From NCBI GenBank assembly GCA_007128555.1, contig SKXF01000093.1, positions 1-5,618 on the forward strand: a stretch of 5,618 bases of DNA, read 5' to 3'. The notes beneath the pieces are model-generated. The model saw nothing but the letters and a program-made list of their open reading frames with translations. It was not told the origin of the DNA and searched no databases. Shown piece by piece: positions 1 to 5,381 of the stretch; within the stretch, counting starts at the first letter, position 1; each line of letters begins with the position of its first letter. A program made the position numbers and the translations under genes. Source of the stretch: Clostridia bacterium. GTDB taxonomy: Bacteria; Bacillota_E; SLMV01; PUMD01.

Positions 1-189
1 CTGCATGGATGGGAGACCGGTTTTGCGAAGGCTCCATGACAGCCGCTTCCCGCGACTTCAGCTGGAGATGAAAGACGGGCATAGGCGCTGAACACATCCC
101 AACGGGTTAGCAGAAGGTCTGTACGGCGCGGATCACCCGTCACTTAGGAGCATGATGCAGCTGGATCCTGGAGCCATCATGCGCAGGTA

Positions 190-210
190 CTTTCGCCCTC
201 TCCGCGAAAG
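190..210 (-). terminator. Hairpin just downstream of the DUF4190 gene, possible terminator
   Basis: A perfect 7-bp inverted repeat (CTTTCGC at 190-196, GCGAAAG at 204-210) encloses a 7-nt loop. It starts 13 nt beyond the stop of the minus-strand small membrane protein gene, which is where a terminator would sit. No T-run follows on the minus strand, so it is not a textbook intrinsic terminator. It could equally be a 3'-end stabilising hairpin or chance. The rest of 1-223 shows no gene or RNA that I can support. Confidence 0.3.
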
Positions 211-223
211 ATCCCAGGGAACA

Positions 224-502
224 TCATCCGGCGGCCCCGACGTAGGCGGTATAGGAAACAATGAGCAGCAAGATCAAGAGCCCGTGGATGATCGCACCCA
301 CGGTACTGAGAACCTTCCCTGCAAGGGCCAGGCTCATCCCTGTGTCGGTGCTGCTTTCGATCTCCCTTATGCTGCTGGTGGCATAGACCCATCCCATGAT
401 GCCGAGGAACAATCCGAGTCCAGGAACGATGATCGATAGTATACCCAGGGCAAAGGCCAGAACAGCCTTGTGGTTCATCTGTCTATCGTGATCTTGAGCC
501 AT
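224..502 (-). CDS. Small DUF4190-type two-helix membrane protein
   Basis: A 92-residue protein of unknown function, predicted to sit in the cytoplasmic membrane. After a short charged start, residues about 13-40 form a first hydrophobic helix rich in G, L and I. A polar loop with IREIES (residues 45-50) and a G-MSLALAGK stretch (about 55-63) follow, and residues about 64-87 form a second helix. The order 'xLGILxxIxPGLGLxLGI - polar RxI - GxxLALAGxxL - helix' is the pattern of DUF4190 proteins, which are small orphan membrane proteins often with a variable N-terminus. I chose the ATG at 502 because GAGAGG lies about 9 nt upstream; another ATG at 511 is in frame but abuts that GAGAGG directly. 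The frame stays open up to 781, but that extension is Cys/Arg/Ser-rich, unlike the family and probably not translated. It lies 275 bp from the creatininase gene, so co-transcription is uncertain. Function not inferable. Confidence 0.75.
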   Translation of the reverse strand: MAQDHDRQMNHKAVLAFALGILSIIVPGLGLFLGIMGWVYATSSIREIESSTDTGMSLALAGKVLSTVGAIIHGLLILLLIVSYTAYVGAAG

Positions 503-748
503 CTCGTTCATCCTCTCACGTAATGTTGACCATGGATCGAGATCAGCCCTCAACCATGTCTTGTCTTGTGCGATGACGGGACCGGTCAACCGAGTCCCGA
601 GTTCCTGGAACAGGCACCAATCTCCTGCACAATCGATGCCACATTGGTTACTATCAACGACGGTTTCGCCCCGCGAATCGGCAGGACTAGGATACCCACC
701 CGGGTCCGCTGCCATCAGAGTTGAAGCCGAGGACATGCCTCGCATGCT

Positions 749-770
749 TCGCCTGCTGCATGCAGGGCGA
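749..770 (-). terminator. Weak hairpin after the creatininase gene
   Basis: TCGCCTGC (749-756) pairs with GCAGGGCGA (762-770) as 8 bp with one bulged base around a 5-nt loop. It begins 7 nt past the creatininase stop on the minus strand. There is no T-run, so it may be a weak or factor-assisted 3' end, or only a chance structure. The remainder of 503-777 holds no gene, tRNA or clear promoter that I can support. Confidence 0.25.
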
Positions 771-777
771 TTCGTCC

Positions 778-1548
778 TCAAACGGATTGCATCCCCTCTA
801 TTACATCGACCAACCTCCCCGCCAGGTGACCGCGGTAGATCTCACCCTTCTCCGAATCAGCCTTTGTCGGGCACCCCTTCACCCCTCCTGTTAACCGGGG
901 AGAAGCCATCGGCCGCGGAACGTACACGAGGGAGTCTCCCGGCTCCCGGGGATCCACGTGGTAGAGTGGGGTCTCCTCCTCCGGATGATCCTCCGCCTTG
1001 TCCATGTTGACGAGATCGGGGTTTGATGCGAGAAGATGGGACGTCTCGATCTCCTCAGCATGGCCGACGGGGCCAAATCCGAGCTCGTTCGCAACTTCGG
1101 TCGACATGTAGGCGGGGTCGAAAATCTCAATCCGGCACCTGGGCATCTCCCGCTGGACCCTCTCGCACACCAGCTGCATCCAGGGTAGGTTCGCAATGCG
1201 GTGCCCGTTGACCAACACAAACCGGGAAAAACCTCCCAACGCCAATGACCGAACGACGTCGTAGACGAACTCCAGCAGGATCTCCGGCCTCACCGTCACG
1301 GTTCCCGGCAACATCATGTGATGAGAGGACATCCCATACCAGAGGGGAGGCGCGATCACTGCCCGGACCGACGCTGCCGCGCGTTCCGCCAGGTCAATGG
1401 CAACGAAACTGTCCGTGCCCAGGGGAAGGTGCCGCCCGTGCTGCTCCGTTGAGCCCACAGGCACAAGCACCACCGGGTCCTCCCCAGCCACCAGCTCCTC
1501 CACATCTTCCCACGTCAAATCGGTCAACCGAAATCCCTTCACACCCAT
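778..1548 (-). CDS. Creatininase-family metal-dependent amidohydrolase
   Basis: A 256-residue protein, the usual length (about 250) for the creatininase / creatinine amidohydrolase family. Members hydrolyse amide or formamide bonds in small cyclic or formylated compounds in the cytoplasm (creatininase, FAPy deformylase, mycofactocin maturase MftE). Visible motifs, numbered from the ATG at 1548: VGSTEQHGRHLPLGTD at 31-46, supplying the expected metal ligands Glu35, His37 and Asp46; an NGH motif with His116; and HAEEIETS at 163-170, the family's HAGxxETS segment. The usual NGHGGN reads NGHRIAN here, which suggests a divergent subgroup, so creatinine itself need not be the substrate. Start: a run of six G directly abuts the ATG at 1548. 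A GTG at 1542 with about 6 nt of spacing would suit the G-run better and shortens the protein by only two residues. An ATG at 1590 is in frame, but its extra 14 residues are not family-like. It is divergent from the TetR gene with 179 bp between. Substrate unknown; family assignment firm. Confidence 0.9.
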   Translation of the reverse strand: MGVKGFRLTDLTWEDVEELVAGEDPVVLVPVGSTEQHGRHLPLGTDSFVAIDLAERAAASVRAVIAPPLWYGMSSHHMMLPGTVTVRPEILLEFVYDVVRSLALGGFSRFVLVNGHRIANLPWMQLVCERVQREMPRCRIEIFDPAYMSTEVANELGFGPVGHAEEIETSHLLASNPDLVNMDKAEDHPEEETPLYHVDPREPGDSLVYVPRPMASPRLTGGVKGCPTKADSEKGEIYRGHLAGRLVDVIEGMQSV

Positions 1549-1666
1549 CCCCCCAATCTTTTGAAAACAGTGCAACGTACAGGACGGCAAGCTACCCTAA
1601 GGGCGTTCGCCGGAGCCGATCCGAATCCTTCCCCCTCTCCTGTCAGCTCCTAAGGTATGAGCGGAC

Positions 1667-1695
1667 TTGACGGATGCGGCTGGAAACCCTAAACT
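1667..1695 (+). promoter_or_regulatory. Predicted sigma-70-type promoter of the TetR gene
   Basis: TTGACG at 1667-1672 (5 of 6 matches to the -35 consensus) and TAAACT at 1690-1695 (4 of 6 to the -10) are separated by exactly 17 bp. Transcription would begin near 1702, inside the palindrome at 1697-1714, so a bound repressor would block initiation. Prediction from sequence only. Confidence 0.55.
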
Positions 1696-1696
1696 A

Positions 1697-1714
1697 TGAA
1701 TGAGCACTCATTCA
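1697..1714. promoter_or_regulatory. FadR-like palindromic operator upstream of the TetR gene
   Basis: TGAATGAGCACTCATTCA has two perfect 8-bp inverted arms (TGAATGAG / CTCATTCA) around a 2-bp centre. It starts 2 bp after the predicted -10 and ends at the first base of the Shine-Dalgarno site AGGGAGG. A near copy stands before the permease pair at 2296-2313 (16 of 18 bases identical). The outer TGAATGA-N4-TCATTCA pattern matches the operator I recall for Bacillus FadR/YsiA, a TetR-family acyl-CoA-responsive repressor. The likely ligand is the adjacent regulator, giving autoregulation; this is inferred from position and symmetry. Confidence 0.8.
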
Positions 1715-1727
1715 GGGAGGTTTTCGC

Positions 1728-2276
1728 GTGGACAAACGAGAGCAAATTCGACAGGGCGCGATTGAGGTCATCGCACAGAGGGGTTTCCATGCCGCCACGA
1801 CCCAGTTGATTGCCGGGGCAGCCGATGTGGCCGTGGGCACCATCTACAATTACTTCAACAGTAAAGACGAGATTCTCAGCTACATCATCGAAGTGGAATG
1901 CACAAACCGCACCCGGTTTCTTCGCCAGATGATTGAGACCGAGTGGCCGGTTAGCAGGAAGCTGCGCGCATTCCTCGAGATGCACTTCGACCAGATCCGC
2001 GATAATCCCGCCCTGGCACGCCTGATGCTGCAAGAATGCCGGTTCGCCGGACAGGACGAAGCCGACCCGGTTCGCGATCGCTACATGAAAATGCCCCGCT
2101 TGCTGGGCCAGATGCTGGCAGGTGATCCAGATGATCCAGATGTAGGGGCACAGATCCGGGGTACGGCCCTATTCGGAGCCGTCCAAGCCTTCACCCTGCA
2201 ATTTCTCCTCACACCGGAGTCACTCGAGGTGAAGACCGTCGTGGATCATCTCGTTGATCTATTTCCCGGGCAATGA
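1728..2276 (+). CDS. TetR-family transcriptional regulator, FadR/YsiA-like
   Basis: A 182-residue cytoplasmic DNA-binding protein, normal length for TetR regulators. Residues about 3-50 are a canonical TetR helix-turn-helix: REQIRQGAIEVIAQRGFHAA, then QLIAGAADVAVGTIYNYF as turn and recognition helix, then the SKDEIL segment. Residues about 55-182 form a helical ligand-binding and dimerisation domain resembling the YsiA-like group in layout (an MHFDQIRDNPALARLMLQE segment near 90-108). The start is GTG at 1728, with AGGGAGG ending 7 nt upstream. It probably represses itself and the following permease genes through the palindromes at 1697-1714 and 2296-2313. Resemblance to FadR in the helix-turn-helix and operator suggests an acyl-CoA-like or hydrophobic effector, but the effector cannot be read from sequence. 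A 9-bp tandem duplication adds a DPDDPD loop near residues 133-138. Confidence 0.93.
   Translation: MDKREQIRQGAIEVIAQRGFHAATTQLIAGAADVAVGTIYNYFNSKDEILSYIIEVECTNRTRFLRQMIETEWPVSRKLRAFLEMHFDQIRDNPALARLMLQECRFAGQDEADPVRDRYMKMPRLLGQMLAGDPDDPDVGAQIRGTALFGAVQAFTLQFLLTPESLEVKTVVDHLVDLFPGQ
2123..2140 (+). repeat. Two tandem copies of a 9-bp unit inside the TetR gene
   Basis: TGATCCAGA occurs twice back to back (2123-2131, 2132-2140) and is followed by TG, as if starting a third copy. It is in frame and encodes the acidic Asp-Pro-Asp repeat in the ligand domain. It looks like a recent slippage duplication in a surface loop. Confidence 0.85.
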
Positions 2277-2295
2277 TGTTTTTTTTCGACGAGTG

Positions 2296-2313
2296 TGACT
2301 GAGCACTCACTCA
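2296..2313. promoter_or_regulatory. Second FadR-like operator, upstream of the permease pair
   Basis: TGACTGAGCACTCACTCA is an imperfect palindrome, with one mismatch between the 8-bp arms and a 2-bp centre. It differs from the 1697-1714 site only at positions 4 and 15. It lies in the 58-bp gap between the TetR stop and the first permease gene, 21 bp before that gene's ATG. I see no clear -35/-10 pair here. It may control an internal promoter or add to repression of read-through transcripts. A run of eight T (2279-2286) precedes it without an adjacent hairpin. Confidence 0.75.
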
Positions 2314-2334
2314 CCTGAAAGGTTGGTAACTACC

Positions 2335-2811
2335 ATGAGCACAGTATTGCTGATCGTCGGAGCACTGGTCGTCCTGGCCTGGTCCTACCTGCGAGATCGG
2401 GAGAAGACAGCCCGGAGTCTGCGGATTGCAAGGCGACTCTTTCTGCAGACTGCAGGGCAGATCGGTTCAATCCTGGCCCTCGTCGGCCTGCTCCTGGCAC
2501 TGATCCCCGAACAATACATTCGAGTCGCGCTGGGAGGACCCAATGCCTCGCTCAGCACCCTGTATGGTGCAACCATTGGAACCATCACCATTCTGCCGGC
2601 CTTCGTGGCCTTCCCCCTCGCGGGGTCCCTGGTAGAGAGGGGCGCCCACGTGATTGCCGTGGCCGCCTTCATCACCACCCTCACGATGGTGGGCTTTGCG
2701 ACCCTGCCGATAGAGATCGCCCACTTCGGCAAGAAATTCGCCCTGCTCAGGAACGCCTTCAGTTTCGTAGCGGCCCTGCTCATTGCCCTGGGAATGGTGG
2801 TGCTGTTGTGA
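2335..2811 (+). CDS. Half-size ArsP/DUF318-type permease subunit
   Basis: A 158-residue integral membrane protein resembling one half of the predicted-permease family PF03773 (ArsP_1, COG0701), whose full-length members usually exceed 300 residues. Hydrophobic segments lie near residues 2-18, 42-62, 78-100, 106-124 and 140-158, giving about five helices. Between the first two is a basic cytoplasmic-type stretch (RDREKTARSLRIARRL). The family-like core is GATIGTITILPAFVAFPLAG (about 78-97) followed by SLVERGA. Characterised ArsP proteins export trivalent organoarsenicals, but much of the family is uncharacterised, and nothing here proves arsenic as substrate. I chose the ATG at 2335; AAAGG lies about 12 nt upstream, a long spacing. 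A TTG at 2323 is in frame but abuts that AAAGG directly. The stop overlaps the next start as GTGA, so the two subunits are translationally coupled and probably form one complex. Regulation is likely by the upstream TetR protein. Confidence 0.8.
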   Translation: MSTVLLIVGALVVLAWSYLRDREKTARSLRIARRLFLQTAGQIGSILALVGLLLALIPEQYIRVALGGPNASLSTLYGATIGTITILPAFVAFPLAGSLVERGAHVIAVAAFITTLTMVGFATLPIEIAHFGKKFALLRNAFSFVAALLIALGMVVLL

Positions 2812-3521
2812 GAATCGTAAAGATACTGAAACGAAACAAGCTGCCCTTCATCACCCTGACAACCTACGCCGTCGTATTTGCGCTGGACAGCGCCATCTTC
2901 GCCCGGGCCGTACAGAACACCTGGATGTACGTGAGGGAGATGCTGGAGATCCTGCCCGCGGTCTTTGTCCTGTCCGCGCTGATCACGGTGTGGGTCCCCC
3001 CTGATGTAATCCTTCAGAACTTCGGAACCGACTCGGGCATCCGCGGGAAGCTGATGTCGGTGGTGGTCGGGTCGCTGTCGGCGGGCCCCATCTATGCGGC
3101 TTTTCCCATCACCCAGTCACTGCTGCGCAAGGGAGCCAGCCTGGCCAACGTGGTCATCATCATCAGCGCGTGGGCCGTGGTGAAACTGCCCATGTTGATC
3201 GTGGAGAGCCGGTTCCTTGGCGTCCAATTCGCCGCGGCGCGATACCTCCTTACGGTTCCCGCCATCCTCCTCATCGGCTACTTCGTAGACCGGTCAACCA
3301 CCCGAGCGGAGGTGTTGGAGGCCGGACAGCCGGTGCAAGCCTCGCCGTCTTCCGTCACAGACCGCCTGCAGGAGGTGTTACCCGGCCACAATTGCGGTGC
3401 CTGTGGCTTCACCGATTGTGCCGCCTGTGCAAGATCCCTGGCCCAGGGCGAGGTCGAGCCCGAAGCCTGTGTCATCGCCGATGAGAAGGTCCTTGACCAG
3501 CTCAGGGATATCCTGAAATAG
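2808..3521 (+). CDS. ArsP/DUF318-type permease subunit fused to an RnfB-type [4Fe-4S] module
   Basis: A 237-residue protein. Residues 1-162 are a second half-permease with about five hydrophobic segments (near 12-32, 45-65, 82-101, 113-131, 144-161). Its core, VVVGSLSAGPIYAAFPITQS (85-104) then LLRKGA, parallels that of the preceding subunit. After a polar linker (163-187), residues about 190-225 carry Cys196-x2-Cys199-x4-Cys204-x16-Cys221 in a VLPGHNCGACGFTDC context. This is the PF04060 four-cysteine [4Fe-4S] motif seen in RnfB and the corrinoid iron-sulfur protein. An extra Cys207 is present. The soluble tail should lie in the cytoplasm, where clusters are assembled. The GTG start at 2808 overlaps the previous stop (GTGA), and GGTGG lies 7 nt upstream. 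Transport substrate and role of the cluster (redox sensing, electron transfer or metal binding) are unknown. The fold and cluster motif are clear; the functional name is not. Confidence 0.85.
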   Translation: MRIVKILKRNKLPFITLTTYAVVFALDSAIFARAVQNTWMYVREMLEILPAVFVLSALITVWVPPDVILQNFGTDSGIRGKLMSVVVGSLSAGPIYAAFPITQSLLRKGASLANVVIIISAWAVVKLPMLIVESRFLGVQFAAARYLLTVPAILLIGYFVDRSTTRAEVLEAGQPVQASPSSVTDRLQEVLPGHNCGACGFTDCAACARSLAQGEVEPEACVIADEKVLDQLRDILK

Positions 3522-3522
3522 A

Positions 3523-3565
3523 CCGGTGCCCAGCGGGCGGTGAAACCTCCCCCGCTGGGCACCGG
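3523..3565. terminator. Strong hairpin between convergent operons, probable bidirectional terminator
   Basis: CCGGTGCCCAGCGGG (3523-3537) and its exact reverse complement (3551-3565) form a perfect 15-bp GC-rich stem around a 13-nt loop. The stem starts directly after the permease operon's stop codon. It ends 47 bp from the stop of ortB on the opposite strand, so it can serve both operons. Neither side has a T-run, so termination would be non-canonical, or the hairpin mainly protects 3' ends. Confidence 0.75.
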
Positions 3566-3612
3566 GATTCACTCGCAACATCGACAATGCCTCGGTGGCG
3601 CCCAATCACTCC

Positions 3613-5052
3613 TCAGCCGCCATCGACGCGTCCGGACACCGCAATCCCGGCATCCTGCAACATCCTCAACGTCGCATCCCGGTCCAGGCCCATCTCCTGC
3701 GCCAGGTAATCCACCTCGGCACCGTCCATCCCATCCATGCCTTTGCCGGTGACCTGGGCCTGGAGGTAACGGTGACGAAACGCATCCAGGTCCACCTCCC
3801 GGACGGACATCTGCCTGGGATGATCGGGAATCACAATGGACTCGCCGGCGACCTCCTGTCGGGGATCTCCCCTGGCGATTCGGACCCCATTTTCACGGGC
3901 AAAGGTGATCTGGGCCGTGTGCAGCTTCCCAGCACCTGTGCCCTCCGTCTCCTGCACGACCACGATCTGGTCCCGATCCAGTTGTTGCGCAATGCAAAAG
4001 GCGGCCGCCAGGGATGTATTCCCTGCTGGCCCCCGCGAAAGGCCCTCCAGCTGCGCCAGCATCTCCGTGGCAAAAAACACGTCTCCCTGGCTGACGGTCA
4101 CGTATCGGTCAATATATCGAAGGGGGCGGGCCGCGTTCAGAGGGACGTCCACCGACTCGGGATTGTACAGTGATGGATAGCCGTAACCAGTGTGACCGGT
4201 ACTGAAGGTCTTGCGGCTGAACAGGGCATCATCATGGAGGTTGAGCTCCCCCAGGTCCACGGAAACGGCCACGCGCTCTGCCGCACAACCAACCTTCGCA
4301 AGCCCCCGGGCTGTGCCCGTAACATTTCCGCCGCCAGCGTGGGTCACCAGCACCACGTCCGGATCACGCCCACACAGCCTGCGTATCCCTTCGGCGATTT
4401 CACAGCCCAGGGTCTCGATGCCCGCTATGCTGTGGGGCAAATACAGGGAGGCACTGAAGTAGCCCGTCTCCTCGAGAATCTGCAGGATCACGTTGTTGAA
4501 CACCTCCGGACCGACGGTGAGCTGTTGCACCTCGGCCCCGTAAGACTCGCAGGCCCTTCCCTTCTCCAGGGACTCTGGCTGGCCACGCATCTGGCTGTCG
4601 TAGACCTCCTGGATGATGATGGCCTTCAATCCCCGGCGCGCAGCCTGGGAGGCAACGGCGGCACCATAGTTCCCGCTGGTCGCAGCGACCACTCCGGGGT
4701 AGCCCCGTTCAGCAGCGAAATACACCGGCAGCGAGGCCCTCCGGTCCTTGAAGCTACCCGTCGGATTGGCGGCCTCATCCTTGAGAAAGATTCGGGCTCC
4801 CTTGCCCGGTCCTGCAAGACGACGCGCAAGCTCCGTGATGTTCCTCAGTTCGGCCAGGGGCGTGCGGCCGACAAGTATCTCCCGCTGGATCTGTGCAACG
4901 CGGTCGATGTCCAGCCCCACCTCGCACATCAGGGCTTCGTAGTCCCAGCTCAGCCGCGAAGGTTCATATCGCGCGTAGTCAAGCCCCAGGGCTCTCATGA
5001 GCACATCGCGTCCCCTGCTCGACTCCCTTGACTTATCGGTGATTTTACTCAA
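3613..5052 (-). CDS. ortB: 2-amino-4-ketopentanoate thiolase, beta (PLP) subunit
   Basis: With OrtA, this enzyme cleaves 2-amino-4-ketopentanoate with CoA to acetyl-CoA and D-alanine, the last step of oxidative ornithine fermentation, in the cytoplasm. The protein has 479 residues from the TTG at 5052, matching OrtB length (about 470). It is a fold-type II PLP enzyme related to threonine synthase. Motifs, numbered from that TTG: NPTGSFKDRRA at 96-106, with the probable Schiff-base Lys102; SGNYGAAVASQ at 126-136, a phosphate/substrate loop; HAGGGNVTGTARGL at 238-251; STGHTGYGYP near 284-293; GPAGNTSLAAAF at 341-352; ETEGTGAGK at 368-376. Many of these stretches are distinctive of OrtB rather than generic threonine synthases. 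The TTG start overlaps the ortA stop as TTGA, with GGGGAGG 11 nt upstream, implying coupling. A GTG at 5064 is in frame but overlaps that Shine-Dalgarno site. No oraS/oraE genes follow; the gene ends facing the hairpin at 3523-3565. Confidence 0.93.
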   Translation of the reverse strand: MSKITDKSRESSRGRDVLMRALGLDYARYEPSRLSWDYEALMCEVGLDIDRVAQIQREILVGRTPLAELRNITELARRLAGPGKGARIFLKDEAANPTGSFKDRRASLPVYFAAERGYPGVVAATSGNYGAAVASQAARRGLKAIIIQEVYDSQMRGQPESLEKGRACESYGAEVQQLTVGPEVFNNVILQILEETGYFSASLYLPHSIAGIETLGCEIAEGIRRLCGRDPDVVLVTHAGGGNVTGTARGLAKVGCAAERVAVSVDLGELNLHDDALFSRKTFSTGHTGYGYPSLYNPESVDVPLNAARPLRYIDRYVTVSQGDVFFATEMLAQLEGLSRGPAGNTSLAAAFCIAQQLDRDQIVVVQETEGTGAGKLHTAQITFARENGVRIARGDPRQEVAGESIVIPDHPRQMSVREVDLDAFRHRYLQAQVTGKGMDGMDGAEVDYLAQEMGLDRDATLRMLQDAGIAVSGRVDGG

Positions 5053-5363
5053 AGGTCGCTGCACCTCCCCGCCAGCGCCAGGCGCAGTACTTTCCCGACA
5101 TGACCCAGCTCCGGCACGATCTCACCAAATCCGTGCTCATACCGGGGCCTGACCTTCACCGCAACCCCCCGCAGCCTTCGCCCAGCCAGGGTCTCAATGT
5201 CCACCTCATCACCCACCCGGCCCTCGCCCAGGGCCCAGCCGTTCACGTAACTCTCGAGGGGAACCGCCCTCGTGCTTGATGGGAGGTGGGGATCCCGCTC
5301 CCCAGCAGAGAGCACCACCTGCTGTATGCGGATCCAATCCCCTCTTCTGACCTCCTCCTGCAT
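5049..5363 (-). CDS. ortA: 2-amino-4-ketopentanoate thiolase, alpha subunit
   Basis: The small partner of OrtB in the CoA-dependent thiolytic cleavage of 2-amino-4-ketopentanoate. Its 104 residues match the usual size (about 100). Family stretches are in order: GDWIRIQQVVL at 8-18, AGERDPHLPSSTRAVPLE at 20-37, GDEVDIETLAGR at 51-62 and the closing YEHGFGEIVPEL at 75-86. I recognise these as the OrtA pattern of a short beta-rich protein. The start is the ATG at 5363, with AGGAGG (5371-5376 on the plus-strand numbering) 7 nt upstream, an excellent ribosome site. The gene begins 18 nt after the DUF1445 stop and overlaps ortB by 4 nt, so all three are likely one transcript. The individual catalytic role of OrtA is not evident from sequence; it is needed together with OrtB in characterised clostridial enzymes. 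Confidence 0.92.
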   Translation of the reverse strand: MQEEVRRGDWIRIQQVVLSAGERDPHLPSSTRAVPLESYVNGWALGEGRVGDEVDIETLAGRRLRGVAVKVRPRYEHGFGEIVPELGHVGKVLRLALAGRCSDL

Positions 5364-5381
5364 GATGTCTCCTCCTGTTCA

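Noticed and set aside
1..97. Minus-strand frame open to the left edge from an ATG at 97 (about 32 residues), and plus-strand frame ending at 91
   Set aside because: Neither has a Shine-Dalgarno site or recognisable residues, and both are too short to judge at a window edge.
102..140. ACGGGT / ACCCGT inverted repeat as a possible tRNA or small RNA
   Set aside because: Only 6 bp with a 27-nt loop, and no T-arm or anticodon-arm pattern on either strand.
503..781. N-terminal extension of the DUF4190 gene up to 781
   Set aside because: The frame is open, but the extension is Cys/Arg/Ser-rich, unlike the family, and a better ribosome site supports the start at 502.
1245..1670. Plus-strand 141-codon Pro/Ser-rich frame
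   Set aside because: It is antisense to the creatininase gene, with low-complexity composition typical of a shadow frame and no ribosome site.
1549..1727. Riboswitch or T-box in the divergent intergenic region
   Set aside because: Short stems such as GGCGTTCGCC and CCCTAAGGG exist, but no conserved riboswitch core or T-box sequence is visible.
2245..2286. GATCA...TGATC stem followed later by eight T as a terminator of the TetR gene
   Set aside because: The 5-bp stem is inside the coding region and about 18 nt from the T-run, so it does not form an intrinsic terminator.
4192..5031. Long plus-strand open frame (279 codons) opposite ortB, and a second at 3595-4173
   Set aside because: Both lie antisense to the clearly conserved ortB, lack family-like motifs, and are what a GC-rich gene produces on its opposite strand.
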